Part shown: positions 43,800 through 54,755 of the stretch, one piece after another | How positions within the stretch are numbered: position 1 is the first letter of the stretch | Layout of the letters: each line of letters opens with the position of its first letter | Source of the DNA: Bufo bufo | Lineage: Eukaryota; Chordata; Amphibia; Anura; Bufonidae | Length of the DNA stretch: 64,000 nucleotides | Direction: 5' to 3' | Assembly (NCBI RefSeq): GCF_905171765.1 | Contig: NC_053392.1 | Span: 338,985,010-339,049,009, forward strand | The notes under the pieces: generated by a model | Told to the model about the DNA's origin: nothing | Databases searched by the model: none | What the model saw: only the letters and a program-made list of their open reading frames with translations | Made by a program: the position numbers and the translations under genes

Positions 43800-44520
43800 G
43801 CAGTTGGGAAGACCTGTGTCCAGTACAAGGGTTATGGGAGCGTGATCAGACCAGGTGATGCAACCAACATCCGAGCGGACTGCCCTATGTATCTCTAGAT
43901 ATCAAGAAGTAGTCTATTCGGGACTGCGACAGGTGGGCCGACGAGATATATGTATAATCTTGCTCCCCGCCATGATGATATCTCCAGATATCATGAAACG
44001 GTGTGGTGCAAAGGAGGGATCTCCAATCCTCCCGCCTGACACCCGGGGCTGCGCAACAGTCAGTATCCGCATTAATCGGAATATTAAAGTCGCCTCCTAA
44101 GATCACCGCCCCCCTAGCCACTGCATGGATTTTCTTAAAAAACGTATTAAGAAAGGACCTCTGCCGGACATTGGGCGCGTACACAGATGCTATAGTATAC
44201 ACGGCATCATCGATAGAACAGACTAAAATAACATACCGACCAGAGATATCTGTAACACGGTTATGGAGAGTAAATGCTACTGAAGCTTTAACCCCAATAA
44301 AAGTACCTGCTTTCCGCCTTTTAACTGAAGGAGAAAAAAAACATATGAGGGAAAAGACGGTGTGCACATCTATGTTGATCTTTCTCTAATAAATGAGATT
44401 CCTGTATTAGGACCACATCACAGCGAGATTTTAGAAGGTCAGACCAGAGCTGAGAGCGCCGGAATGGAGAGTTTAGGCCTCTCACATTATTAGAGAAGAT
44501 CTTCAACCCCATAATACCAT
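43800..44520 (-). pseudogene. LINE ORF2, AP endonuclease domain
   Basis: 44512-44321 begins ORF2 with 'FSNNVRGLNSPFRRSQ' and 'DVVLIQESHL' (Asn and Glu of the endonuclease core). After a frameshift, 44367-43885 carries 'YAPNVRQRSFL', 'LGGDFNIPIN' and 'SRIDYFLIS'. 'TWSDHAPI' follows in another frame near 43860. The domain nicks target DNA to prime insertion. The copy is inactivated by frameshifts. Confidence 0.9.
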
Positions 44521-45001
44521 ATTGAGAGGTGCGATACGCAATGCAGATAGCCCCTTACAGTGCAAGCTCGCATTACAAAAGCACAATGACTATATGTGTC
44601 CGTGGGACAGTACGCCTCATGACGATCAGTTAGAAAAAAGAGAGCAAAACATAAACCAAAGAAAGAAAACAGTGTGAACAAGCAAATGAAACACATTTAA
44701 CCTGAACGGGAACGGGTGAAATCCGCCCAAAATCACAGTGAACACTGCAGGTTGGAAGGATGTCTACTGAGGTGACAAAGCAGACTGAGAGGGGGGGGGG
44801 GGAGAAAAATAAGCGTGACTGAGAGTCACTCATGTACACCGACTTCCCAGTACCCTAGTGAACCAGTAGGGACATTGCATGTGAAAGTTCAAACAGTCTC
44901 CCACTCAGAAGAGATCTTATCTGGTTTGTTCCCATCTTCAATCCCCTTCTTCTTCTCAATCCCCATTTATATAGATTGAGCGCTGCTTCTTGAGGAGAGT
45001 T

Positions 45002-45848
45002 CTAGATATGTTGTGCGCCCTTGTGCATGACTAACAGCTTAACGGGGAACCCCCAGCGGTATCGGATTTGCAGCTCCCGAAAAATTCTTGTTATTTGGGA
45101 GTACTCCCTCCGTTTAGCCATCGTGGCTGCTGACAGATCAGGAAAGATTGAAATTCCTTTGAAGGCTAGAGAGAAAGTGTGATTCTGCCGGAGGACCCTT
45201 AGAAACTGATCCCTAATATGGTAAAAATGAATATGCGCTATTATGTCATGCGGCAATGATGGGTCCAGACCTTCAGGCTTGGGAATACGATGTATACGGT
45301 CCACAATGAGATCCGTTTCAGACACTGTAGGGAGTGCTTTTTTAATCAGACCCCTAAGAAGGGGGTCTAAGCCTTCAGAGCCAGTCGTCTCCGGTACCCC
45401 CCGAATCCTCACATTATTTCGCCTATGGCGGTCCTCTAGGTCTTGTAGCTTGGCTTTCAGCGCTGCCACATCTTCCTCAAGTGCCTCATGAGCATCTATT
45501 AGCGTATTATGAGAGGTGGCAAACTCGGCCATTTTACCCTCCACGTGTGACGTACGGTCTCCTAGGCTATGAAGTTCGCGCCTTAGCTCCTTTAATGCAG
45601 TGGAGATGTCCTCCCTGATAGAGGAGCGGAGCGATTCCAGCATGGCCCGCATGGGTCAGTTGCAGGGAGGGAGATGCAGCCTGAGGTAGGTCTGCTGGGT
45701 CCAGGGAGGCTCCCGCCGAGGAGGCTGGAGAGGGAGCTGCATGAGGAGACAGAGATAGTGTACTCCCATGTGTTGGGCTGTGAGTTACCGACTGGACAAA
45801 GAATTCAGTGAGTTTCTTCGGCGGCTGCCGTTTCTTTAACTTGCCCAT
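45002..45848 (-). pseudogene. LINE ORF1 (RNA-binding protein), frameshifted
   Basis: The N-terminal piece 45848-45567 starts 'MGKLKKRQPPKK' and is Pro/Ser-rich. The C-terminal piece 45652-45002 starts 'MRAMLESLRSSI' and holds a coiled coil (heptad-rich 'ALEEDVAALKAKLQDLEDR'), an RRM-like 'NNVRIRGVPE' and a C-terminal domain. The two overlap in different frames, so a frameshift near 45600 separates them. L1-type ORF1 proteins form trimers that coat the RNA. Confidence 0.88.
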
Positions 45849-45999
45849 CTCATGCGCGATGTAGCGGATCTTTAGACCGAATTTACTGCCCTGTGAGCCG
45901 CGTTAGTAGCTGCTGTAAGGGTGCTAGGAGCGGAGCTGAAGCCCTAAGCGTCCGGCGCCATCAACGAGCAGACCACGCCCCCATCTCCATTTATCTATA

Positions 46000-46229
46000 A
46001 TAAAGCGGCCAATCACTTTAAAATATATAATGATGACAAGTATTCATGCAAGTGATCCAAACAGCAAAATATGAGATAAAACTAGATGATTAACCAGCCA
46101 GTCAACAAAAAAAGCATAAAAAAATGCTTCAGTAATGTGGCAAATGATCAGCAAAATTCATCCGATCATGCCACACACTTGTGTTTTCAGGCGATCATGG
46201 TGGATGCTGGCTGTCACGAAAAATCATTG
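46000..46229. other. No feature recognised
   Basis: Short AT-rich stretch between the LINE and the LTR candidate. Confidence 0.35.
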
Positions 46230-47250
46230 AAGTAAAATTTTCAAGGCATGGTTAACCATATGACCAAAATGTGCAGCGTACTCAAGTTAGGTGTAGAAAT
46301 GTTTCTGGGTGTTGTAGTGCAATTGTGACACTAACCTGAGACAGCTGACTCTCTGCAAGGGCAGGTGATGATAAGTAATGTTCGTGACGCCAGTGCCAAT
46401 TAAACGGTGGCACGCCGTTTGCTGATAGCAGGAATAACTGAGGAACCACGTGATGTTAAAACAGAATTCAAACTTTAGTAGTCATCATACATGGACATAG
46501 ATGGAAGCGCAGTTCCTTTGCAGACAGTTGGTTGCAGTACATTTGATGCAGGCAATATATATAGCAAGGTGACTTCAGAGTGTTAAACACAGGATTTGTA
46601 GTACAGGCGGCTTGCACTCTATTCCTGACTGATCCTGGAACATAGAAACTCTTCTCCAAGGCCCAATGCCCTAGCTCTGGCGTATATCCTTGGTTTTATA
46701 ATTATCAAGTACCTCCTCTGTTATCTTTAGTACCTCTTGCTTTGCTGGACTTGCCTCTGTCTCTCCCAGCACTGACTCTGGAAACTTCTGAACTCCCCAG
46801 TCTCCTCCGGCTGATTAACGGTGGTGTTCCTGCTTCTGCATATATGAACTCAGGAGGGGAACCTTCTCCTTGGATCTGGAACCCGGTTACAGGGACTGCA
46901 ATACCCTCTCCTGGTTTGCAGGCTTCAGGCCTGGACTTGACTCAGACATAGTCTAAACTCCAACTCCAACTCTTTAACTCTAGACTTAAGACTCTAGACT
47001 CTAGACTGCCTCTTCTTACCCTGACTGGGCCTTATATAAACTAGGGCTCCCTAGCTCCCTCTAGTGACTAAGAGCTGGAATGACACCCCTAGCAGGCCTG
47101 TACATGCACATTTCACAGTAACAGGGAAATACATAGCATTACATTATGAAGATGACTGGTACCAACCTCCCCATAAATAAGGGGAAACGACAGCACACAA
47201 GTGACCCTTCTGTAGTGACGGGCATTACAGTTCCCGTACACTACAAATGG
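46230..47250 (-). repeat. LTR with primer-binding site and leader, minus strand
   Basis: On the minus strand it begins 'tgtagtgtacgggaactg' (47248), has a TATA box in 'gtttatataaggccc' (about 47042), and ends in 'ttaattggcactggcgtca' near 46400, whose 'TGGCGTCACGAAC' is a plausible primer-binding site. The following leader runs to about 46230. It shares the primer motif with the candidate at 28.1-29.0 kb. No gag or pol follows, and no target duplication was found. Confidence 0.6.
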
Positions 47251-47456
47251 ACTATTTAAGACAATTTTTATGTCTGGGCAGCATTACGAATATTGATGCA
47301 AAATAAACAAGTGTGAATAAGGATGTGAGGTTTAGTTTTTGTGGTGATCTATAATGTTCTATTTTTTCCCCCGTTGTGGTATACATTATTTGGAATAAAT
47401 ATAAGGCATTGAATTATTATGTATCAAGGCAGGTAGCAAAAGAAAATCTCAACTGC
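47251..47456. other. No feature recognised
   Basis: AT-rich, no motif. Confidence 0.3.
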
Positions 47457-47922
47457 TTAAAGGGGTTGTCTGAACCCGGACATACCCTTATTTTCACCCA
47501 GGCAGCCCCCCTGAGGCTAGCATCGGAGCATCTCATGCTCCAATGCGCTCCCTTGCCCTGCGCTAAATCGCGCAGGGCAAGGTCTCTTTTTTTTCAATAA
47601 CAACTTCCGCCCGGCAGTGTGTTCGGTGATGTCACCGGCTCTGGTGGGCGGGCTTTAGCGCTGCCCTAGCCGTTTTACTGGCTAGGGCAGCGCTAAATCT
47701 GGCCCATCAGTGCCGGTGACGTCACCGGGCTTCCTGGCAGCCCCATGGAGAGCCCTGGTATGTCACCGGATCTCCAAAAAATGCCTTTGCCCTGCGCGAT
47801 TTAGCGCAGGGCAAAGGAGAGCTTCGAAGCATGAACTGCTCCGATGCTCAAGTCAGGGGGGCTGCCTGGGTGTAGAAGGAGATATGTCCGGGTTCAGCTC
47901 TGAACCCGGACAACCCCTATAA
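47457..47922. mobile_element. Foldback MITE, TTAA-type
   Basis: Ends AGGGGTTGTCTGAACCCGG (47461) and its inverse 'ctgaacccggacaacccct' (to about 47919). The flank is TTAA on the left and ATAA on the right, so one base has changed. Inner arms pair 'ctgcctgggtg' and 'cacccaggcag', and a second hairpin 'tttagcgctgccctagcc' lies at 47653. No coding sequence. Confidence 0.78.
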
Positions 47923-48123
47923 TGAGCAATCCCCTAATATGCTAAAGTCTAAGGTTGCTTTCAAGTGACAGAATTTGGTCAGTATTTGGGAGGCAAAATG
48001 AGGAGTGGCTCTAAAATATGGAAGTAGCGCAAATCTTTCCATTATACTTTTGCTCAGTTACACTCCTTGTTTACAGATAATACAGACTATTGATGGAAAA
48101 TACAGACTGAAATTACTGATGTG
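47923..48123. other. No feature recognised
   Basis: Short unassigned stretch. Confidence 0.3.
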
Positions 48124-48436
48124 TAAGGCTACATGCACACGAACGTTGTTTGTTTCCGTGTCCGTTCCATTTTTGTGGATAGGATGCGGACCCATTCATT
48201 TCAATGGGTCCGCAAAAAATGCGGACAGCACACCGTGTGCTATCCGTATCAGTATGTCCGTTTCGTAGCCCCGCAAAAAAAAAAGAACATGTCCTATTCT
48301 TGTCCATTTTAGGCATTGTTACAATGGATCCGCAAAAAAAAACGATGCCATACGGATGTCATCCGTTGTTTTTTTTTTTTCCAGATCCGCAATTTTCAGA
48401 CCGCAAAACAAATACAGTCGTGTGCATGTAGCCTAA
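48124..48436. mobile_element. Harbinger-like MITE, 307 bp, TAA-flanked
   Basis: 48127-48433. Ends GGCTACATGCACACGA and inverse, with TAA on both sides (48124-48126, 48434-48436). The interior has 'ggacccattcatttcaatggg', a long A/T-tract pair and 'catacggatgtcatccg'. Confidence 0.85.
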
Positions 48437-48697
48437 AAGGGGCCTACATCTACTCAAAACCTACACAATTGAAGTCCAATATCATTCTTTTATTTTGCTT
48501 TAATTTCGTATTCTGCACCTAAAAAATGAAAGCTGCTTGTATTATCATTGTTGGTGTTTTAGCAATTTTTCTCAGCATTTTCTTGCTGCTTTTTTGCACT
48601 TACTTTACAGTTTATAGTGAGTTATGAAATCCACAACAAATAGTTTTTTTTTTCTATGGCTTTTTTGCATTACGTCATAGTAACATACATACATTTG
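48437..48697. other. No feature recognised
   Basis: AT-rich, no motif. Confidence 0.3.
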
Positions 48698-48928
48698 TAA
48701 GGCCGCATTCACACATAACTGGATTTTCACGGTCCACGGTCCGTGAAAACCCGTTCTGCTGAGTGCATAAGCGCATGGCGTCATTGGTTGCTATGACAAC
48801 GTGTGCTTCGTGCCGCCGCCGCTGTACAGTAATACACTCGTATGGATCATATGAGTGTATTACTGTACAGCGGCGGCACAAAGCGCACGGCGTCCGTGAA
48901 AATCCACGTATGTGTGAATGCGGCCTAA
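48698..48928. mobile_element. Palindromic MITE, 225 bp, TAA-flanked
   Basis: 48701-48925. Ends GGCCGCATTCACACATA and inverse, with TAA at 48698-48700 and 48926-48928. The centre is a near-perfect hairpin: 'gccgctgtacagtaatacac' (about 48823) against its complement (48857), with a GAT loop. Confidence 0.88.
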
Positions 48929-49675
48929 GGCTGAAAAAAGATATACTAACATCCAGTTCAGTCTGTCACCCTGCAAAGTTGATCCAGAGGAAGGCAAAAA
49001 AAAACAACTTATGAGGTAGAAGCCAATTTTTCTCATTTTAGGGGGAAAAAAATAATCAACGACCCTTCTCCACAAATTTAGTAACTATAGCCTGTAATTT
49101 TATTACACTCCAGAAATACATCCAGGCCCCTCTTAAACTCTTTTAGTGAATTCACCATCACCACCTCCTCAGGCAGAGAGTTCCATAGTCTCACTGCTCT
49201 TACCGTAAAGAATCCTCTTCTATGTTTGTGTACAAACCTTCTTTCCTCCAGACGCAGAGGATGTCCCCTCATCACAGTCCTGGGGATAAATAGATGATGG
49301 GGAGATCTCTGTACTGACCTCTGATATAGTTATTGTTAGCGTTTCTTTCTCCAGGGTGGTTTATGATGGTTATATGATGAGGCATCAGACCTGCAACCCG
49401 TGAATATTTCCCTTTGCAGTGAATATCCTATTTGCAATGGCCAGGAGATATCAAGTACCCAGACTGAACTTAGGTAGTCAATATCTGAAGTCTTTATTCC
49501 ACAGCACATACTTATAGGACATTGGGGGGGGGACACATCAAAATTACTGGAGTGCGTGACATGTTACAGTTGAAACTTCGTTAAACAATACTGGTATCTG
49601 CTATATACAATACATGAAAGGGTTATTTTACATATTGGCCAAGGTTGAATGACTTGTCATAGATTGCTGTCATTG

Positions 49676-50047
49676 TACAGGTGAAACTCGAAAAATTTGA
49701 ATATTGTGCAAAGTTCATTAATTTCAGTAATGCAACTTAAAAGGTGAAACTAACATATGAGATAGACTCATTACATGCAAAGCGAGATATTTCAAGCCTT
49801 TATTTGTTATAATTTGGATGACTATGGCTTAAAGTTTATGAAACCCCAAAGTCTCAATTTTGAGGTACCCTTTGCTCAGGGGATATGGATTAATTAGCTG
49901 ACTAGAGTGTGACACTTTGAGCCTAGAATATAGAACCTTTTCACAAAACTAAAATTTTAAGCTGCATTAATGTAATTCCTTTTAATTTGCATTACTGAAA
50001 TAAATGGACTTTTGCACGATATTCAAATTTTTCGAGTTTCACCTGTA
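49676..50047. mobile_element. Tc1/mariner MITE, 368 bp, TA-flanked
   Basis: 49678-50045. Ends CAGGTGAAACTCGAAAAATT and inverse, with TA on both sides (49676-49677, 50046-50047). Inner arms match further ('catattcagtaatgcaact'-like stretches). No coding sequence. Confidence 0.92.
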
Positions 50048-50174
50048 TGTGAGAAGTGATTTTAAATAGCCTTTTGTTACGGGAGGATGTGCTCGTAATT
50101 TTGAGTACTGCATTCCACAGGAAATGAGGTCTGTAGGCCTTGTATATTTAAAGCAAGGGACAATCCATGATCTC

Positions 50175-51741
50175 TACAGGGAGTGCAGAATTATTAGGCA
50201 AGTTGTATTTTTGAGGATTAATTTTATTATTGAACAACAACCATGTTCTCAATGAACCCAAAAAACTCATTAATATCAAAGCTGAATATTTTTGGAAGTA
50301 GTTTTTAGTTTGTTTTTAGTTTTAGCTATTTTAGGGGGATATCTGTGTGTGCAGGTGACTATTACTGTGCATAATTATTAGGCAACTTAACAAAAAACAA
50401 ATATATACCCATTTCAATTATTTATTTTTACCAGTGAAACCAATATAACATCTCAACATTCACAAATATACATTTCTGACATTCAAAAACAAAACAAAAA
50501 CAAATCAGTGACCAATATAGCCACCTTTCTTTGCAAGGACACTCAAAAGCCTGCCATCCATGGATTCTGTCAGTGTTTTGATCTGTTCACCATCAACATT
50601 GCGTGCAGCAGCAACCACAGCCTCCCAGACACTGTTCAGAGAGGTGTACTGTTTTCCCTCCTTGTAAATCTCACATTTGATGATAGACCACAGGTTCTCA
50701 ATGGGTTTCAGATCAGGTGAACAAGGAGGCCATGTCATTAGATTTTCTTCTTTTATACCCTTTCTTGCCAGCCACGCTGTGGAGTACTTGGACGCGTGTG
50801 ATGGAGCATTGTCCTGCATGAAAATCATGTTTTTCTTGAAGGATGCAGACTTCTTCCTGTACCACTGCTTGAAGAAGGTGTCTTCCAGAAACTGGCAGTA
50901 GGACTGGGAGTTGAGCTTGACTCCATCCTCAACCCGAAAAGGCCCCACAAGCTCATCTTTGATGATACCAGCCCAAACCAGTACTCCACCTCCACCTTGC
51001 TGGCGTCTGAGTCGGACTGGAGCTCTCTGCCCTTTACCAATCCAGCCACGGGCCCATCCATCTGGCCCATCAAGACTCACTCTCATTTCATCAGTCCATA
51101 AAACCTTAGAAAAATCAGTCTTGAGATATTTCTTGGCCCAGTCTTGACGTTTCAGCTTGTGTGTCTTGTTCAGTGGTGGTCGTCTTTCAGCCTTTCTTAC
51201 CTTGGCCATGTCTCTGAGTATTGCACACCTTGTGCTTTTGGGCACTCCAGTGATGTTGCAGCTCTGAAATATGGCCAAACTGGTGGCAAGTGGCATCTTG
51301 GCAGCTGCACGCTTGACTTTTCTCAGTTCATGGGCAGTTATTTTGCGCCTTGGTTTTTCCACACGCTTCTTGCGACCCTGTTGACTATTTTGAATGAAAC
51401 GCTTGATTGTTCGATGATCACGCTTCAGAAGCTTTGCAATTTTAAGAGTGCTGCATCCCTCTGCAAGATATCTCACTATTTTTGACTTTTCTGAGCCTGT
51501 CAAGTCCTTCTTTTGACTTATTTTGCCAAAGGAAAGGAAGTTGCCTAATAATTATGCACACCTAATATAGGGTGTTGATGTCATTAGACCACACCCCTTC
51601 TCATTACAGAGATGTACATCACCTAATATGCTTAATTGGTAGTAGGCTTTCAAGCCTATACAGCTTGGAGTAAGACAACATGCATAAAGAGGATGATGTG
51701 GTCAAAATACTCATTTGCCTAATAATTCTGCACGCAGTGTA
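50175..51741 (-). mobile_element. Complete DD37E Tc1/mariner transposon (TRT-like)
   Basis: 50177-51739 (1563 bp). Ends are CAGGGAGTGCAGAATTATTA and, inverted, CACTGCGTGCAGAATTATTA. TA lies on both sides (50175-50176, 51740-51741). It contains one intact transposase ORF. End sequence and DD37E spacing fit the TRT group of Tc1/mariner transposons. Confidence 0.93.
50505..51503 (-). CDS. DD37E Tc1/mariner transposase, 332 aa, intact
   Basis: One open frame of 332 codons, normal length for the superfamily. The N-terminal half has two helix-turn-helix units ('EGCSTLKIAKLLKRDHRTIK' is the first). A basic 'KKRVEKPRRK' linker follows. The catalytic domain has D138 in 'WTDEM', D231 in 'MQDNAPSH' and E269 in 'KPIENLW'. 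The 37 residues between the last two define DD37E, compared with 34 in classical Tc1. No stop or frameshift is visible. It would bind the element's terminal repeats and catalyse cut-and-paste at TA in the nucleus. Both termini are present, so this copy may be active or only recently silenced. Confidence 0.95.
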   Translation of the reverse strand: MTGSEKSKIVRYLAEGCSTLKIAKLLKRDHRTIKRFIQNSQQGRKKRVEKPRRKITAHELRKVKRAAAKMPLATSLAIFQSCNITGVPKSTRCAILRDMAKVRKAERRPPLNKTHKLKRQDWAKKYLKTDFSKVLWTDEMRVSLDGPDGWARGWIGKGQRAPVRLRRQQGGGGVLVWAGIIKDELVGPFRVEDGVKLNSQSYCQFLEDTFFKQWYRKKSASFKKNMIFMQDNAPSHASKYSTAWLARKGIKEENLMTWPPCSPDLKPIENLWSIIKCEIYKEGKQYTSLNSVWEAVVAAARNVDGEQIKTLTESMDGRLLSVLAKKGGYIGH

Positions 51742-52456
51742 TATAGAATAGTAAAATTATGAAAAATCCCTTTCAGTTATACATAGTTATTAGATCTCTC
51801 CTTAGTAGTTTTTTTTTTCTAAACTGAATAACCCTAATTTTGATAATCTTTCTGGGTACTGTAGTTTACCCATTCCAGTTATTACATTAGTTGCCATCCT
51901 CTGAAACCTCTCTAGCTCTTTTATGTCTTTCTTGGGCACAGGAGCCCAATATTGTATGCAATACCCCATGTGTAGTCTTACTGGTGATTTGTAAAATGGC
52001 AGGACTATGTTCTCATCACGGGCATCTATTCCCCATTTTGATGCAACCCATTATCTTATTGGCCTTGGCAGCAGCTGCCTGACACTAAAACTCCTAGGTC
52101 CTTTTCCATGTCAGTGATACCCAGTGTTTTACCATTTAGTATGTACTGGTGACTTGCATTATTCCTTCCCATGTGCATAACCTTAGATTTACCTCATCTG
52201 CCACTTCTCTGCCCAAGCCTCCAATCTATCCAGAGCCATCTGTAGCAGTATACTGTCCTCTTCCGTGTTAATTACTTTACATAGTTTAGTGTCATCAGCG
52301 AAAATTGATATTTTACTGTGCAGCCCCTCTACAAGGTCATTAATAAATATATTGGGTGGGGGGCGTGGCTGGAAGCCGATGAGGCCAGTGGTGTAGGTAA
52401 GAGCTCCGTCTTCCCCAGGCTCCTATTCGCTACACCAGCAGAAATTCAGACCTGCA

Positions 52457-54031
52457 ATGGGCAAGAAAAAGGTGGGAAGGGCTCCTAGAGCGGTGGCAGA
52501 AAACGCAGGAGCGCCCCAGTCCCAAACCCTGGACGCTTACCTGCAGAGAAGTGTCGAACACGCCGACTCCACGTGGGTGAGGGAGAATGTGGCACCTCCC
52601 ACCCTGTCTCCTCAAACAGCGCGGGTAAGCGCAGCTGCCCTCACCTCGCCGCTGCAATCCCTGTCCCCTGAGCACACAGCCTCCTGTCCCTCTGAGATCC
52701 TCCAACATGTAGAGAGGGGGGATACACACCATTATGTCCCCCAGACAGTCTCTAATGCCCAATGAATGCATGAAACTGCCAGGCAGTATGCCCTGCGTCT
52801 GACGATTCTGCAGCAGAGACACCCTCACTGCTACAGGAGGACATCACAGGGTTAACCCCTCCTGCACCCTCACAAGGCTGCCCCTATACAATGGGGGCCC
52901 CCCAGCCACCCCCTATTGGAGACCCTTACATTGGGGTAGTGAGACATGGAGAACCACCCTCCAGAGCTGCAATAAGAGCGCACCCACTCAGCCACAGCTA
53001 CAGTTGGGAGACCTCCGTCCCTCCATGATACCCCCCCTCCAGCTGCCTCCTCCAGAAGACACCTTTCTCTCCCTTAGAGATCTGGCAGACCCAGCAAGCC
53101 TCAGGACTACCAGTCCTCGCCCAGCAGTGCGCTCATTGCGTCAGCGGACACTGGCATACTGCAGATATGGCGGTACCACTCCCTATATAGGTAGGGTTCT
53201 TCCTTATCTTCAGATTCTGATGGTCCAAATTCTCCGGCTGAACCTCCCCCCAATTGGTGATCCCATATCCAATAATTGCCCACCAAACAGGACTTTTGGG
53301 CCCTAATTTTGAAACTGAAAGACGTCATTAAAGAGGAATTGCCAGCGGTGAGACAAGATGTACAAAATGTGGGCCACCGTGTACACCAGCTAGAGGAGGA
53401 CCATAACGGTTCACGCACAGTGATTCACACGCTCCAAAAGCAAACAACTTCACATATCCTCCAATTACGCGACTTGCAAAACCATGTGGAAGATCTAGAT
53501 AATAGAAGTCGCCGTCACAATATTAGGGTGCGTGGGGTACCGGAGGCCGAAGGAGAGGTGGATGTCCGATCTACCCTACTTACTATCTTTAATACTGTTC
53601 TGGACCGTCCCCCGTCGCATCCTATCTTGATGGAACGTGCACATAGGGAAATCAGACAAAAATAGCTGGAGGGATCTCCGGAGGACATTATCGCGAAAGC
53701 ACGTACTATGCAACAAGTGGACTACCTGGGAGCTAAGGTATCCATATTTCAGGACCTCTGCTGGATCACCCTCCAAAAACGCAGAGCCTTGAAACCCTTA
53801 TTGGATTTACTTCGCAAGCACTCATTCCCTTACCACTGGGGTTTTCCCTTCAGCCTCACTGCACGCAAAAACGGCACCACAGCAGTCATCAAGAATTCGG
53901 AAGACCTTCCTGACTTCTGCGCCTGTCTTGCTCTCACTCCACCACAGCTGCCTGACTGGGACGTGCCTGCCACTCTACCTCGATGGATGCGAACAGCAGC
54001 AGTGGAGAAGGGAACCGGACCCTCCCCTTAG
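52457..54031 (+). pseudogene. LINE ORF1, broken into three pieces
   Basis: Pieces at 52457-52765 ('MGKKKVGRAPRAV'), 53276-53665 (coiled coil, then 'RRHNIRVRGVPEAEG') and 53708-54031 ('FPYHWGFPFSLTARKN', the C-terminal domain) line up in order in different frames. A stop falls at 53663-53665 in the RRM region. The order of coiled coil, RRM and C-terminal domain matches L1-like ORF1 proteins. Confidence 0.87.
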
Positions 54032-54183
54032 AAGGTTTCTCTTCTGGAGTGCAATTAAGTTTTTTCATTTCTTCTCTCCTGGTCTCCTTTTCTAATTAGG
54101 TTTCCACTTATTCCCTCACTGAACAGGTTTTCAAGTTTTATTCGGTTGTTCATTGTAAGTCCCTTTGTCTCTCTGGAGTTCTG

Positions 54184-54755
54184 GTGCGGAGACTCTTTAG
54201 TATTGGATCACGGTTGACAAGCTTCCACTATATCTCTCCTACCGAGTTCATAATATTTGGCTCAGCTACATTGGTTAGCTGCATTGTTAGTTCTTTCTGC
54301 TTTTTCCTGTCCGAACTCCACGGACATAAAGGTCTCAGTTTCTACTATGCCTTTATTATCACAGCTCTGCACGGTCTACGCTTCCAATTCAGGTCAGCTT
54401 ACTTTTCTTTCTTCTCTCCTTTCAACTTTTTCTTCTGTTGGAGGGGTGGTACAATTAGTAGGGGGTGACTTTAATATCCCTTTCTCTAAATGCACTGACA
54501 GGCTTGCCACTCCCCCGACACCTCCATCTAACCAGAATAAATGCCTTTCTAGAGGCTTCCGTAAACTTGTCTGTACACACTTCCTTTATGTCCTATGGCG
54601 TGTGGATAACCCTACTTCTCACCAATATACTTTTTACTTCAATCCACACCTTACACATACGAGGATAGATTATTTCTTTGGAAATAATCGAGGCCCTTAG
54701 ATCCCTGGTGGCTGCATCTATCGGCCCGATGACTTGGTCAGACCATGCACCCATA
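54184..54755 (+). pseudogene. LINE ORF2 endonuclease fragment
   Basis: 54257-54700 carries 'GGDFNIPFSK' and 'TRIDYFF', core residues of the AP-type endonuclease. The sequence then reaches 'TWSDHAPI', where hAT copy B is inserted. Sequence from 57176 continues the same domain in sense ('LELRLPSAPP', 'LTINRLNDSLLTN') to about 57300. Stops and frameshifts are present. Confidence 0.85.

Larger units (their letters stand above)
35040..45999 (-). mobile_element. Full-length L1/Tx1-like LINE, split by a chromovirus
   Basis: A 16-bp target duplication TCTCCATTTATCTATA is perfect at 35040-35055 and 45984-45999. Read on the minus strand, the element starts 'gggggcgtggtctgctcg' (45981), followed by ORF1, then ORF2 with endonuclease, RT and C-terminal domain. 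It ends 'caataaaaatgtattgaat' with a polyadenylation signal but no poly(A) tail. Without the 5.5-kb chromovirus (37134-42677) it is about 5.4 kb, a normal full length. Both ORFs contain stops and frameshifts. The class was inferred from ORF organisation and motifs. Confidence 0.9.
49329..51780. mobile_element. Solo LTR (about 507 bp), carrying two later insertions
   Basis: 49334-51775 begins TGTTAGCG and ends CCCTTTCA, with a perfect 5-bp duplication GTTAT (49329-49333, 51776-51780). The LINE sequence on both sides joins correctly across it. Subtracting a 368-bp MITE and a 1563-bp transposon with their TA repeats leaves about 507 bp, which fits a solo LTR left by recombination. The family is unknown. 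Confidence 0.75.
48930..52355 (-). pseudogene. CR1/L2-like LINE, RT C-terminal part, interrupted
   Basis: On the minus strand, 52355-51781 reads 'NIFINDLVEGLHSKISIFAD' with the catalytic FADD box, then 'KKDIKELERFQRMATNV' and 'RRDLITMYNYI', the thumb and tail of CR1/L2-type RTs. It continues after the solo LTR at 49328, where 49275-49078 reads 'HRRGFFTVRAVRLWNSLPEE', the conserved C-terminus, followed by 3' UTR to about 48930. Several stops are present. The LINE is truncated at 52355 by another LINE. Confidence 0.82.

Noticed and set aside
45243..45491. 82-aa plus-strand ORF
   Set aside because: Antisense to LINE ORF1, without homology of its own.
49078..49275. Small conserved protein gene (65 aa, minus)
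   Set aside because: It matches the conserved C-terminal tail of CR1/L2-type LINE proteins and continues the RT text from 51.8-52.4 kb.
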